Shown piece by piece: positions 24,965 through 33,887 of a stretch of DNA of 64,000 nt. This DNA is from Candidatus Woesearchaeota archaeon (lineage in GTDB: Archaea; Nanobdellota; Nanobdellia; Woesearchaeales; JACPJR01). A program made the translations under genes and the position numbers. The notes beneath the pieces were generated by a model. It saw only the letters and a program-made list of their open reading frames with translations, made no database searches and was not told the DNA's origin. The DNA lies in the NCBI GenBank assembly GCA_016187565.1, contig JACPJR010000014.1, forward strand, positions 62,001-126,000, read 5' to 3'. Within the stretch, counting starts at the first letter, position 1. Each line of letters begins with the position of its first letter.

Positions 24965-25690
24965 CTAGTAGTCGGGATTTACAGATTTTTCACGACCGTA
25001 TTGTTGTAGAAATGCTTCAGTTGTTGTAAACCCGCTCAGCAGAGGAATTTCACCGACAAATTTCATCCGTTCAAGAACTTTATCTCTTTCTCTGGATACT
25101 AATCGTCGCGGTTCTTTGAGCGATGCATCTTCGATCATCGTTATGTGATGCTGTCCTATCCATAATTCCTCGGCCGTGGTTTTCAGACAGGGAAGATAGC
25201 TCCCTGCTAAGAAAACGGTTCTACACACACCAATTTCACGGTATGCCTGTCCTTTAGAGAGGCTTCCTCCTCCGTTAAATGGTGTTAAGACGACAGATTC
25301 AATGTCTCCCTTAACCAATCGTTGTCGTGAATCATGGACATACAGTTCAGGGAAATCAAAAATAACAGTTTGAATTTTTTGTGGATCTCTTTCAGTGAGT
25401 AATCGCTCCAGATTTCTGAAATAGGTTCTCTCATCCTCTCCATGGGGAGATTCACGTGAACCATCAATAAGTATATGTCCAGCATAGGCGTGATTAATTA
25501 CAAGTACTGCATCAGCAGTTATGCTCCTTTTGTGGCGATCAATATCCTGTTGTGCTTCACCAGGCAATGCACTTGTGGAAAGATTATCCCATCCATGCTT
25601 ATTCACATGCATAGTATAAGCACTATGGCTCAAAATTCTCTGGAGTACCGCTTTCCATTTCTCTTGAAAATCGGTTTCGTTGGTTGTCAT
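24965..25690 (-). CDS. Hypothetical protein, about 241 aa
   Basis: I chose the ATG at 25690; an in-frame TTG at 25714 would add eight residues. It is a soluble alpha/beta protein: strands AVLVINHAYAGHILIDGS, VIFDFPELYVHD and CRTVFLAGSYLPCL suggest a Rossmann-like or three-layer fold. Two Cys (about 165 and 177) flank the GSYLP turn. There is no recognisable motif for a named enzyme family; the resemblance to isochorismatase-like hydrolases is too weak to use. The region upstream is very A/T-rich and contains the promoter. Confidence 0.6.
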   Translation of the reverse strand: MTTNETDFQEKWKAVLQRILSHSAYTMHVNKHGWDNLSTSALPGEAQQDIDRHKRSITADAVLVINHAYAGHILIDGSRESPHGEDERTYFRNLERLLTERDPQKIQTVIFDFPELYVHDSRQRLVKGDIESVVLTPFNGGGSLSKGQAYREIGVCRTVFLAGSYLPCLKTTAEELWIGQHHITMIEDASLKEPRRLVSRERDKVLERMKFVGEIPLLSGFTTTEAFLQQYGREKSVNPDY

Positions 25691-25770
25691 AGCAAGAAAA
25701 GAAATATTTTCCAATTAACTTGTTTTAAATTAAAATTATCAGTGGAAATATAGCAAAAGACACAATAATT

Positions 25771-27564
25771 CTATTTCTTTTTTTCAGGTAATGCTAGTTT
25801 AAGGTTGAGCTCCTCGAGCTGGTCTTTTGCAACCTCAGATGGAGCTTCGTCAAGCAAAGAAATACAATGCTTGTTCTTTGGAAATGCAATAACCTCACGA
25901 ATAGATTCATTGTTGGTCATTAAAGCGACTAATCGATCAAGACCAAAGGCAATGCCTCCATGAGGGGGGGCTCCATAACGAAATGCTTCGAGAAGGAATC
26001 CGAATTTTGCTTCTGCTTCCTTCTTACTAATGCCCAGCAAGGTGAACACTTTTTCTTGAACATCCCGTTGATGAATACGAATGCTTCCTCCTCCTACTTC
26101 GACGCCATTGAGGACTAAATCATAAGCTTTTGCTCGAATCTTCGCGAGTTCTTCATGCTTGTTTGATCCAAGATAGACCATATCCTCATCCTTAGGACTA
26201 GTAAACGGATGATGGACAGCAACATGTCGTTGTTGGTCCTCGTCATATTCAAGCAGAGGAAAATCAGTAATCCAGCAGAAATTCCATTCTTTGTCATTGA
26301 TAAGCTGTAATCGTTTCCCTAGTTCTAAACGTAGATGGCCTAAGGCAACATTAGTCGTATGATGCTTGTGGTCTGCCACAAATAACAGCAGATCTCCTTC
26401 TTTTGCTTTTGTTTCCTTTGCCACTGCCTTAAGTACATCTTCGGGAAAGAATTTGACAATGGAACTTTCGAGCCTTCCTTCTTTTGTCATCTTCATCCAG
26501 GCCAGTCCACCAGAACCATGGATTTTGACGGTCTCGGTGAGTTCCTCAATATCTTTGCGTGAGAATGTTGCACAGCCAGGAGCGTTAATACATTTTACCG
26601 AGCCATTGGCCTTAAGCACATTCAGGAATACTGAAAAGTTACTCTTCTCCATAATCTGAGAGACATCATGTAAGGGCAACGCAAATCGAAGATCGGGTTT
26701 ATCACTTCCGTAGATATTCATTGCCTCTTGATAGGTCATGCGTCTGAAAGGAATTTTCAGTTCAACATCAAGGACTTTTTTGAAAAGTTCTTTCACTAAG
26801 CCTTCATTCAACATAAAAATATCTTCTTCTTCAACAAAACTCATCTCAATATCAATCTGGGTAAATTCTGGCTGTCTATCCGCTCGTAGGTCTTCATCTC
26901 TAAAACAACGGGCAATCTGGAAATATCTGTCTAACCCACTGACCATGAAGAGTTGCTTGAAGAGTTGTGGCGATTGGGGCAAGGCAAAGAACTTTCCTGG
27001 ATGTACTCGTGAGGGAACGAGGTAATCACGTGCTCCTTCAGGAGTAGAGCGTGCCAGCATTGGTGTTTCTATCTCAAGAAATTGATGCGCATCAAGGTAC
27101 TGTCTCGTCACTTGGTAGACCTTGTGGCGAAGGACTAAGTTTTTCTGCATCAAAGGCCTTCGTAAATCAATGTAACGGTATTTTAACCTGATTTCTTCAT
27201 TACTGTTTGCTCGATCGTCAACCTCAAGTGGCGGGGTGTCTGCTTTGCTGAGTAAACTAACCTCATCAACAAGTACCTCAATCTGTCCTGTTGCTAACTT
27301 TAGATTCTCCAACCGCTCGCCCCTTGGTCGTACAGTCCCTTTAATCTGGAGAACATCCTCTCGACTTACCTTTTCTGCAATTTGGTGAACAGCTTTTTGA
27401 TGCTTGGGATCAAAAACAACCTGCGTAAGTCCATACCTATCTCGCAGATCAATAAAGATTATTCCTCCATGGTCTCGCCTACTCTGATTCCAGCCACAGA
27501 GCATAACCTTCTTTTTGTTATCATTAAGGCGTAATTCTCCACAGGTATGGGTTCTCATGGGCAT
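25771..27564 (-). CDS. aspS: Aspartyl-tRNA synthetase, bacterial type with GAD domain
   Basis: About 597 residues, the length of bacterial AspRS rather than archaeal/eukaryotic forms (about 430-440). It has an N-terminal OB fold (anticodon binding), class II motif 1, motif 2 with FRDEDLRADRQPEFTQ, a GAD insertion (about 290-400), and motif 3 GIAFGLDRLVALM near the end. The reaction is charging tRNA(Asp), possibly also tRNA(Asn), with aspartate. I place the start at 27564 because AGGTG lies 8 nt upstream; ATG 27558 and GTG 27573 are alternatives. A TATA element lies at 27591-27597. A bacterial-type enzyme here indicates gene replacement by transfer. Confidence 0.92.
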   Translation of the reverse strand: MPMRTHTCGELRLNDNKKKVMLCGWNQSRRDHGGIIFIDLRDRYGLTQVVFDPKHQKAVHQIAEKVSREDVLQIKGTVRPRGERLENLKLATGQIEVLVDEVSLLSKADTPPLEVDDRANSNEEIRLKYRYIDLRRPLMQKNLVLRHKVYQVTRQYLDAHQFLEIETPMLARSTPEGARDYLVPSRVHPGKFFALPQSPQLFKQLFMVSGLDRYFQIARCFRDEDLRADRQPEFTQIDIEMSFVEEEDIFMLNEGLVKELFKKVLDVELKIPFRRMTYQEAMNIYGSDKPDLRFALPLHDVSQIMEKSNFSVFLNVLKANGSVKCINAPGCATFSRKDIEELTETVKIHGSGGLAWMKMTKEGRLESSIVKFFPEDVLKAVAKETKAKEGDLLLFVADHKHHTTNVALGHLRLELGKRLQLINDKEWNFCWITDFPLLEYDEDQQRHVAVHHPFTSPKDEDMVYLGSNKHEELAKIRAKAYDLVLNGVEVGGGSIRIHQRDVQEKVFTLLGISKKEAEAKFGFLLEAFRYGAPPHGGIAFGLDRLVALMTNNESIREVIAFPKNKHCISLLDEAPSEVAKDQLEELNLKLALPEKKK

Positions 27565-27773
27565 TGTTATCACCTATTTATCAGGAATAGTTATAAAGAG
27601 TGGGAAGGTACCCACTACAGAGGAACTATAACCTCTCCAGTATTTTCTCTTCTCTATTTAAAGATTGTGCAAAATTTATGGAACTGAAGGAATAAAATGA
27701 GAACTCTGAAACTTGAAGACAATGTTTCAAGGAGAGAATAATTTATATATTCGATGTTTATCTTATAAAGAAT

Positions 27774-28805
27774 ATGTCTCCAAAAAACATTCGAGTCACT
27801 AATGAGGAGTTTTATATTGCAACTGAGTGGAGTATTATTACCGCGATTAGGGGAGTAGAGAAGTCTCTGAAAGACGTTGCATTACAGGCAGCAACTGATG
27901 TTGGTGTTGAAGTTGATCGTAGCAGGGTTGTAGAAGGGTATTATGGTATACCTCTTGAATTGCATGAAGAAGGTTTGGATAGTTTAAGGGAGTTCTTCTT
28001 TACAGTTAAAGCACTCCAAAAAGGTGTCCCTAACGGAACAGTACGATCCGAAGCATTACAAAGATTGGATAAACTCTATCATAGTCCTGCGTTCGGAACT
28101 GGTCCAGAACGACCAACTGTTTACCATCCTGAACCTCCAATGGGTTGGGAGTTTAGGGAACATGAACCTCGTTTCCTCTCAGGTGTTGTTGATGGAATTT
28201 ATCTTGCAATGAGGGAGAACGGTTGGAATTCTCGAGATCATAATACCCAAGCCATAGTAAGAGAGGCTGTAGAATTGCAACGCACAGGGAAACTTGGAGT
28301 CAATCTTGTAGCACTGGCAACACTGGTTGATGATAAGGAACATCAGTATGATGGACAGATTGATCCCGTCTGTCTGACGTACTCGTTATTCACCACGGTT
28401 CTTTCAAGAGCAGAGGCGAGAGGTGGTGGCGCACCAGTCAAGTTTACGTATCAGTGGAATGTTGATTCGGAAGTAGAGGAACTTGGTGCTGCGGTTGTGA
28501 ATGCTTATAATCAAGCGTTTGCACAGGCTCTTCCGAAAGAAAGAATCCAAGCAACACCATTCCATAAAGCTGATGCAGAAAGATGCAGTTATGCTGCAAA
28601 TGCTAGCGATTTGCGGTTAGGAAGGGAACGGATTGTAAGGGTTGATAGTCATGATATTGAAGGAATCTTGCATTGGGCAGTGCGGTGGAATGGAAAGAGA
28701 TACGTAACACTTACCTTTACATCTCCGGAGATTGTTGATCCTGTTGCCTATAAAAAAGATCCTCGGATAATTGATGCGTATAGTCCGAAACCAACAATTG
28801 GTTGA
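27774..28805 (+). CDS. Hypothetical protein, 343 aa
   Basis: 343 residues, soluble, largely helical with mixed strands near the C-terminus (ILHWAVRWNGKRYVTLTFTSPEIV). A TTTATATATTC TATA element (27741-27751) lies about 27 nt before the ATG, so it is leaderless. No domain recognised, no Cys pairs, no membrane span. An internal SYAANASD turn and the acidic N-terminus are not diagnostic. It resembles the other long orphan genes in the window (11415, 24965, 39228) in composition, suggesting a lineage-specific protein rather than a recent insertion. Confidence 0.62.
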   Translation: MSPKNIRVTNEEFYIATEWSIITAIRGVEKSLKDVALQAATDVGVEVDRSRVVEGYYGIPLELHEEGLDSLREFFFTVKALQKGVPNGTVRSEALQRLDKLYHSPAFGTGPERPTVYHPEPPMGWEFREHEPRFLSGVVDGIYLAMRENGWNSRDHNTQAIVREAVELQRTGKLGVNLVALATLVDDKEHQYDGQIDPVCLTYSLFTTVLSRAEARGGGAPVKFTYQWNVDSEVEELGAAVVNAYNQAFAQALPKERIQATPFHKADAERCSYAANASDLRLGRERIVRVDSHDIEGILHWAVRWNGKRYVTLTFTSPEIVDPVAYKKDPRIIDAYSPKPTIG

Positions 28806-28874
28806 GGTGAAGCATACGATTTTTGCCACAACTAATGTATGGATGTTCTCTTGTATTGTTGTCAGAGAAGCAAC

Positions 28875-30011
28875 ATGAAACAAGCCTTATCTTCATTGGA
28901 ATTGTATTATCTCTGTCAAGAGTTTCAAGAGTTAGTTAGTGGAAAAGTCGACAAGATCTATCAGCCGAGTAAGGAAGAGTTTCTCTTTTCTTTCCATGTG
29001 CCGAATAAAGGAAAGAAAATGCTCAAAGTATTTTTACCTGGATTCTGTTATCTGACAGATTACAAAGGTCAACAGCCAGATAAGCCTTCCGGATTTTGTC
29101 TTTTCCTTCGTCGTCATTTAACCAATGCACGGCTTCAAGAAGTAACGCAGCTTGCTTTTGAAAGAATCCTTTTTTTTACCTTTACGACAAAGGATGATGT
29201 GATAACCTTAATTATAGAACTTATTCCACCCGGCAATGTTATCCTTTGTAATAAAGAACATAAGATAATATCTGCTGCAACAACACAAACAAGAAAAGAC
29301 CGTACGGTTCGTGGTGGTGTGTTGTACGAGGCACTTCATCAGCCGTATAATTTTTTAATCTTAACAAAGGAAGATTTACAACAGGTAGTTGAAAAAAGCA
29401 CCAAAGATAGCCTGGTGAAAACCCTAGCACTTGATCTTGGTTTAGGTGGGATTTATGCAGAGGAGCTCTGTCTTCGTGCACTAGTGGACAAGCAAAAAAA
29501 GATCTTTACCGTACAAGAGATGCATCAACTCTTTACTGCAATGACAACCCTGCGAACCATGCAGATCAATGCACAAATTGTCACTGATGAGCATAACGCT
29601 GTTCATGACATTACTCCTTTTATTCTCTTGCGCTATGCACAAGAAAAAGCATTTGTTCTCAAGCCAATGCAAAGCTATAATGCCGCATTGGATGAATGTT
29701 TAACAGAGAGAAAAATGGTTGAGGTGAAAAAAAAGACTCTCTCTCATTATGATACCTCCATTGGAAAATTACAGCTGATTCTTCAGGAACAGGAAGAAAA
29801 AGTCAAAGAATATGAGAAGAGCGAAGCCTTGTATAAAAGTTACGGAGAACTCTTATATCAACATTATTCTCTGGTGCAGAGTCTCTTGCAAGAGTTAAAC
29901 AAGGCCAGAAAGGAACATTCCTGGGAAGAGATTAAAGAAAAGGCAAAAGGCCATCCGCACATTAAACAGATCCTTGAAAAAGAAGGAAAGATTGTTCTTG
30001 CATTGGAGTAA
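28875..30011 (+). CDS. NFACT-N domain protein (RqcH/Tae2-like), lacking the C-terminal NFACT-R part
   Basis: About 378 residues from the ATG at 28875. The N-terminal NFACT-N domain (1-160) contains KIYQPSKEEFLFSFH, LRRHLTNARLQ and LIIELIPPGNVILCN; a helix-hairpin-helix-like part (LALDLGLGGIYAEELCLRA, about 190) and a coiled coil (about 265-340) follow, ending GKIVLALE. The family (Rqc2/Tae2/RqcH) binds stalled 60S/50S subunits and adds C-terminal Ala tails. Usual archaeal members are about 600-700 residues with an NFACT-R domain after the coiled coil; here the gene stops just where that domain would begin. The missing half is not seen in the following 400 nt in any frame. Confidence 0.8.
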   Translation: MKQALSSLELYYLCQEFQELVSGKVDKIYQPSKEEFLFSFHVPNKGKKMLKVFLPGFCYLTDYKGQQPDKPSGFCLFLRRHLTNARLQEVTQLAFERILFFTFTTKDDVITLIIELIPPGNVILCNKEHKIISAATTQTRKDRTVRGGVLYEALHQPYNFLILTKEDLQQVVEKSTKDSLVKTLALDLGLGGIYAEELCLRALVDKQKKIFTVQEMHQLFTAMTTLRTMQINAQIVTDEHNAVHDITPFILLRYAQEKAFVLKPMQSYNAALDECLTERKMVEVKKKTLSHYDTSIGKLQLILQEQEEKVKEYEKSEALYKSYGELLYQHYSLVQSLLQELNKARKEHSWEEIKEKAKGHPHIKQILEKEGKIVLALE

Positions 30012-30038
30012 ATGGTAATAACAAAGTAGTTTATGTTG

Positions 30039-30977
30039 CTATTCAAAAACACAAAGTGGTGGTCCAACAGAGACAAACTCTTTTTGAAAGAGGGAGACCT
30101 CAATTACTCTATTATTAGGAAAGTTTTCCTCTATTTCTTGTAATTTCTCCCTCAGTTGGTATGGATCTTTAACGAATAATCCAAATTCCAGAAATGGATC
30201 TCCGACATATTCAGCAAGAAAGGAAACATGGGTATGTTGTGTTAGATAATTGATGAGTTTTTGTTTTTCATCAATGTTTTTATTTATAATAAAAATGCTA
30301 TATTGAAATAATCCTAATTTTGAAATATCAACAAAAAGAGAATAATTTTCTATATGCCCGCTTGCCTCTAATTGTTTCATTCTTTTTGTGATGGCAGGAG
30401 CTGTTAAAGAAATTTTTTGAGACAGCGCAACACTACCAATCCTTGAGTTTTTAGCTAGTTCTTTGAGGATAATTTTATCTTTGTTATCAATACTATAACC
30501 TTTATATTGTTTATTACTTCGTTGTTTAGGCGATGCTCCAAAATACTTTTCATAAAAAAACAGCGATCTTCTATGAAGTGTAAAGCGATGGTCTATAATC
30601 GCGTCTTTGAATGTATTATATATTTGAAGGAATCTCTCATCTAATTCTGCATTTGTTTTAGCGGTTATAGAAAGACCAAAACTCCAGACTCCGGAGAGTT
30701 CTGCCACCCAAGAGACGAACGGTGTTTCTGCTAGGAATTGTTTAAATCTTTTTTGATGGGTTGCTTTAACATTCACAAAAACGGCAGCGCCAACAAAACC
30801 AAGTTTCTCTCTATTTATTTCAGTGACAAAATCGAGAATGATACCTTCTTTCTTTAATCGGTTGAGGCGATACGTGGCAACCTCCCGCGAAACTTTCAGT
30901 TTTTTTGCTAGTTGGGTAAGAGGAATTCTTGAATCTTGCATTAAGATTCTGAGTAAATAGGTGTCTATTTTGTCCAT
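30039..30977 (-). CDS. Tandem Lrp/AsnC-family transcription regulator
   Basis: 312 residues made of two Lrp units: HTH 1 (about 2-52, DTYLLRILMQDSRIP... VSREVATYRLNRLKK) with effector domain 1 (60-140), then HTH 2 (about 165-215, SLTAPAITKRMKQLEASG) with effector domain 2 (220-305). Lrp proteins bind promoter DNA as dimers and respond to amino acids or related ligands. The two-in-one form is seen in archaea. A truncated relative of the second effector domain lies at 3643-3939. The gene is convergent with the NFACT gene; its upstream region to 31072 is A/T-rich and shared with the divergent queuosine gene. Confidence 0.88.
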   Translation of the reverse strand: MDKIDTYLLRILMQDSRIPLTQLAKKLKVSREVATYRLNRLKKEGIILDFVTEINREKLGFVGAAVFVNVKATHQKRFKQFLAETPFVSWVAELSGVWSFGLSITAKTNAELDERFLQIYNTFKDAIIDHRFTLHRRSLFFYEKYFGASPKQRSNKQYKGYSIDNKDKIILKELAKNSRIGSVALSQKISLTAPAITKRMKQLEASGHIENYSLFVDISKLGLFQYSIFIINKNIDEKQKLINYLTQHTHVSFLAEYVGDPFLEFGLFVKDPYQLREKLQEIEENFPNNRVIEVSLFQKEFVSVGPPLCVFE

Positions 30978-31072
30978 TATTTACATAATAAACGTTTAGT
31001 ACTATATAAACTTTATTAGTGTAAGTTTTCTGCTAACATGTTTTATATATCTTATCCTATAGCCATTTATTA

Positions 31073-32005
31073 GTGGTTACAATAAATAGACTCGAAAGTT
31101 TAGAACCCGTACGCAAACAAGCAACTCATGTTCATGTAAATAGGGATAAGGTCAGAGATTTTGCGGGAAGTTTTGATAGAACAAGACTCGCTCATTGGTT
31201 ATGTGTTTCTCCATTTGATTTAGATCAGTTGGATGAAAAAGAAAAACTTGGCTTTTTATTTACGCTTAACGCAATGAGTTTTAGTTACTGGGGAACTCCT
31301 AAATGGAGAGTTGTATATCAGGGAATGGAATATGATGGTGCAAAGGCAATGATCGCTTGTTTAGGAAGAGCAAGAGAAAATGGCGTTTGTTTTAATCCTG
31401 ATTATTTAGCCAATATTCAGCGAGAGGATTTAGAAAACATTTTGCGAGGGAATGTTGAGATCCCCTTATTGGACGAACGGCTATATATTTTAAAGGAAGT
31501 TGGCGCTGTTACCCAAAGAAGTTTCAGAGGTGATTTTAGATACATTGTTGACAGATCGCAGGGTGATGCTTTACACCTCGTTGATTTACTTGTAGGTCAT
31601 TTTCCATCTTTTGAGGATTCGGCAATTTATGGAGGAAGAAAAGTCGAGTTTAGCAAGCGGGCACAGTTATTAGCATCTGATGTGGATTATTTGTTTGATA
31701 GCTTAGATAATAGCCATAGATTAACTGCTTGTGCAGATTACAAACTTCCTCAAGTATTACGGCGCTATGGTATTTTAGCGTATTCTGCTGAGTTACAAAG
31801 CAGCATTAGAGTAGGAAAGGAAATTCCAGCACACAGCGAAGAGGAAGTAGAGATAAGGGCACATACCATTCATGCAGTAGAGTTAATAAAAGCAGATATT
31901 ACCGGTGTAACCTCTCGTCAAGTCAATGATTATGTATGGTTGGAAGGACAGATAAAACTACCAACCGATGAGCCCTACCATCTCACCCGAACAACAGCGT
32001 ATTAA
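31073..32005 (+). CDS. Queuosine-salvage protein family (DUF2419/Qng1-like glycosidase)
   Basis: 310 residues. The sequence FDLDQLDEKEKLGFLFTL, NAMSFSYWGTPKWRVVYQG, DYLFDS... and ADYKLPQVLRRYGILAYS fits the Q-salvage family (human QNG1/C9orf64), which releases queuine from queuosine 5'-phosphate so that the base can be re-used for tRNA modification. The GTG at 31073 lies 25-30 nt after TTTATATATC (31043-31052) and is taken as a leaderless start. In archaea the related 7-deazaguanine is archaeosine, so the substrate here may be a salvaged queuosine or archaeosine nucleotide. Assignment rests on remembered family motifs. Confidence 0.75.
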   Translation: MVTINRLESLEPVRKQATHVHVNRDKVRDFAGSFDRTRLAHWLCVSPFDLDQLDEKEKLGFLFTLNAMSFSYWGTPKWRVVYQGMEYDGAKAMIACLGRARENGVCFNPDYLANIQREDLENILRGNVEIPLLDERLYILKEVGAVTQRSFRGDFRYIVDRSQGDALHLVDLLVGHFPSFEDSAIYGGRKVEFSKRAQLLASDVDYLFDSLDNSHRLTACADYKLPQVLRRYGILAYSAELQSSIRVGKEIPAHSEEEVEIRAHTIHAVELIKADITGVTSRQVNDYVWLEGQIKLPTDEPYHLTRTTAY

Positions 32006-32053
32006 ATCCCAAATCGATATGTTTTTATATCCCAGTCACATTTAGCAGATAGT

Positions 32054-32254
32054 ATGGCTGAAACAATAACTAGAGAAGTGGCGGAAGATTTAAGAGAAAT
32101 TAAGAACGATTTAAGGTACATTAAGGAGCATATGGTGGATATTGATTCAATATTGTCAGATGATGACAGGATTGCTATGAGGCAAGCTAGAAGAGAGCTT
32201 AAAGAAGGAAAGACAACAACACTATCTGCTCTAAAAAAAGAGCTTGGGCTATAA
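32054..32254 (+). CDS. Antitoxin of a RelE-type pair
   Basis: 66 residues, highly charged and helical, with a heptad-like N-terminal half (EVAEDLREIKNDLRYIKEHM) and a C-terminal arm RQARRELKEGKTTTLSALKKELGL of the kind that wraps RelE toxins. The gene's stop overlaps the toxin start by one base (TAATG). A TATA element (TTTTTATATC, 32021-32030) lies about 28 nt before the ATG at 32054. By analogy it neutralises the toxin and, with it, represses the operon. No DNA-binding fold is evident. Confidence 0.8.
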   Translation: MAETITREVAEDLREIKNDLRYIKEHMVDIDSILSDDDRIAMRQARRELKEGKTTTLSALKKELGL

Positions 32255-32508
32255 TGTTCACTATTGAATTCTCAAACAAGTCCAAGAAATTTCTCAAAAG
32301 ATCTGACAAACAGCTAGCTGTAAGAATAATTGAAAAGATAGAATTGCTAAAACATAATCCAGTGATTCATGACTCAAAAAAAATTATTGGACAAGATAGG
32401 GCTTTCAGGATACGTATTGGAGATTATAGGGTATTGTATGAAATTGATTGGAATAACAACATAATTCTTGTTGATAAGATAGATAAAAGATCAAGAGCTT
32501 ATGATTAG
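32254..32508 (+). CDS. RelE/ParE-superfamily toxin
   Basis: 84 residues of the compact RelE fold: FTIEFSNKSKKFLKRSDKQ, a helix, NPVIHDSKKIIGQDRAFRIRIGDYRVLYEID, then the last strand IILVDKIDKRSRAYD. The order 'helix - FRIRIGDYRVLYEI - KIDKRSRAYD' is the usual archaeal RelE layout; the basic residues and C-terminal Tyr are the catalytic-type positions for ribosome-dependent mRNA cleavage. It is downstream of and coupled to its antitoxin. Confidence 0.88.
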   Translation: MFTIEFSNKSKKFLKRSDKQLAVRIIEKIELLKHNPVIHDSKKIIGQDRAFRIRIGDYRVLYEIDWNNNIILVDKIDKRSRAYD

Positions 32509-32523
32509 CTCCTTAGCCCCCCT

Positions 32524-33426
32524 TTACCCAATCACCGGTAACTTATGTTTTTCAAAGACAAGTAAGCCTGCACCGATAACACCGGCATCATCACCGAGCT
32601 TGTTCTTTACAATGCGTACTGATCTTCCTAGGGGAGGATACACTAATTGTTGAAATTCCTTGTTGAGTTGTTTGTAGTAGGAAAGGTTACTTAAACCACC
32701 GCCCATGACAATGCGTTCAGGATTCAGAATATTGGTGAGACAGGCTAAATTCCACGCAAGATAGTGGATCATTTCATGGTATACTGTTCGTGCAAGAGGA
32801 TCTTTTGATTGGACAAGGGTAAAGACAGTAGGATCTTTTATTTTTCCACCATGAGCTTTGTACCTCCTCACAAGGTTTGGTCCAGAAATCCAATCCTCCA
32901 TAGTTGACTCCTTTGGGTATGTTTTTTTTGCATACGGACTGATATGCATATGACCTGGCTCACCTGCCCCTCCGAGAAAACCTTTATAGATTTTTTTATC
33001 GATAATGATCCCTAATCCATATCCTGTTCCTTGAATAACCCCGAGCATATGTCTGGTGTTTTTTCCTGCTCCTAACCTATTCTCAGCAAAAGCAAAACAG
33101 TTGGCATCGTTTTCTATGATTACTGGAAATCCTATTTTTTCGGAAAGATGTTTTTGCACAGGGACATGCATCAGGCTTGGGATGTTATAACATGACGCTA
33201 ATTTTCCATTGGGCATGACAAACCCGGGTGTTCCAATACCTATCCCTCTGATCTTTTTTGTGGCTCTTAATCTTCTCGAGAAACTGATAATGTTCGCTAT
33301 TATTTCATTTCCTCCTTTCCTTGCTTCGGTGGGAACAAGCATTTTGGTAATGACATGTCCCTGTGCATCCAGAAGAGCGCCAGACATTTTTGTTCCGCCA
33401 ATATCAATACCTACTGCATAGTCCAT
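32524..33426 (-). CDS. ROK-family sugar kinase
   Basis: 300 residues. The phosphate-binding loop is GIDIGGTKMSGALLD (6-20); GIGTPGF, ENDANCFAFAE with the catalytic-type Asp, and GVIQGTGYGLGIIIDKKI follow. The zinc-binding CxCGxxGC element found in many ROK kinases and repressors is absent; GHMHISPYAKKT stands in its place. There is no N-terminal DNA-binding domain, so it is a kinase rather than a NagC-type repressor. Likely it phosphorylates glucose or an amino sugar with ATP, feeding glycolysis. Convergent with the RelE toxin gene with 15 nt between. Confidence 0.88.
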   Translation of the reverse strand: MDYAVGIDIGGTKMSGALLDAQGHVITKMLVPTEARKGGNEIIANIISFSRRLRATKKIRGIGIGTPGFVMPNGKLASCYNIPSLMHVPVQKHLSEKIGFPVIIENDANCFAFAENRLGAGKNTRHMLGVIQGTGYGLGIIIDKKIYKGFLGGAGEPGHMHISPYAKKTYPKESTMEDWISGPNLVRRYKAHGGKIKDPTVFTLVQSKDPLARTVYHEMIHYLAWNLACLTNILNPERIVMGGGLSNLSYYKQLNKEFQQLVYPPLGRSVRIVKNKLGDDAGVIGAGLLVFEKHKLPVIG

Positions 33427-33539
33427 GTACTCTTATGAGCTTTTAGAATATTTAAATCTTTAGCTGCAAACCCTTTTTTTGGATGAAGCTGCTGTAAACA
33501 TTAGAAACATTAAAAAACATCTTGTCCCTTTTTGATGGT

Positions 33540-33884
33540 ATGATTCAGAATCAGACAAAAAAGACAACACTTGTTGCTAACGTAATCTATGCTCGTACTT
33601 CCTGGCAGAAGGCACGGGGATTGATGTTTCAAAAACCGCTTCAAAACACAGCACTTATTTTCCCCTTTACAAAAGAAAAATTGGTTCCCTTACATATGTG
33701 CTTTGTTTCTTTTCCCATAGATGTGCTTTTCTTAAACAAAGACAAACAGATCGTCGAAATAAAAGAAAACTTTACACCATGGCATTTCTATAAGCCGAAA
33801 AAGAAAGCAAGCTTTGTTATCGAGCTTCCCCAGGGTGTTGTTCAAAAAAGTTGTTCTCAGGTTGGTGATAGTATTTTATTTTGA
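33540..33884 (+). CDS. DUF192 family protein
   Basis: 114 residues from the ATG at 33540, chosen over the TTG at 33522 since an A/T-rich ATTAAAAAAC element lies about 27 nt upstream. It has the DUF192 pattern: TSWQKARGLMF, ALIFPFTKE, PLHMCFVSFPIDVLFLNKDKQIV, PWHFYKPKKKASFVIELPQGVV, QVGDSILF. The small beta-barrel family occurs in bacteria and archaea, often next to exported proteins; its function is unknown, although a carbohydrate or membrane-associated role has been suggested. Here there is no signal peptide. It ends 3 nt before the convergent folate gene. Confidence 0.85.
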   Translation: MIQNQTKKTTLVANVIYARTSWQKARGLMFQKPLQNTALIFPFTKEKLVPLHMCFVSFPIDVLFLNKDKQIVEIKENFTPWHFYKPKKKASFVIELPQGVVQKSCSQVGDSILF

Positions 33885-33887
33885 GCT

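Noticed and set aside
27600-27690. Small inverted repeats upstream of aspS (GTGGG/CCCAC and AGAGG/CCTCT)
   Set aside because: They are 5-bp stems lying upstream of the TATA element, too short to claim a regulatory role; T-box leaders are not expected in archaea.
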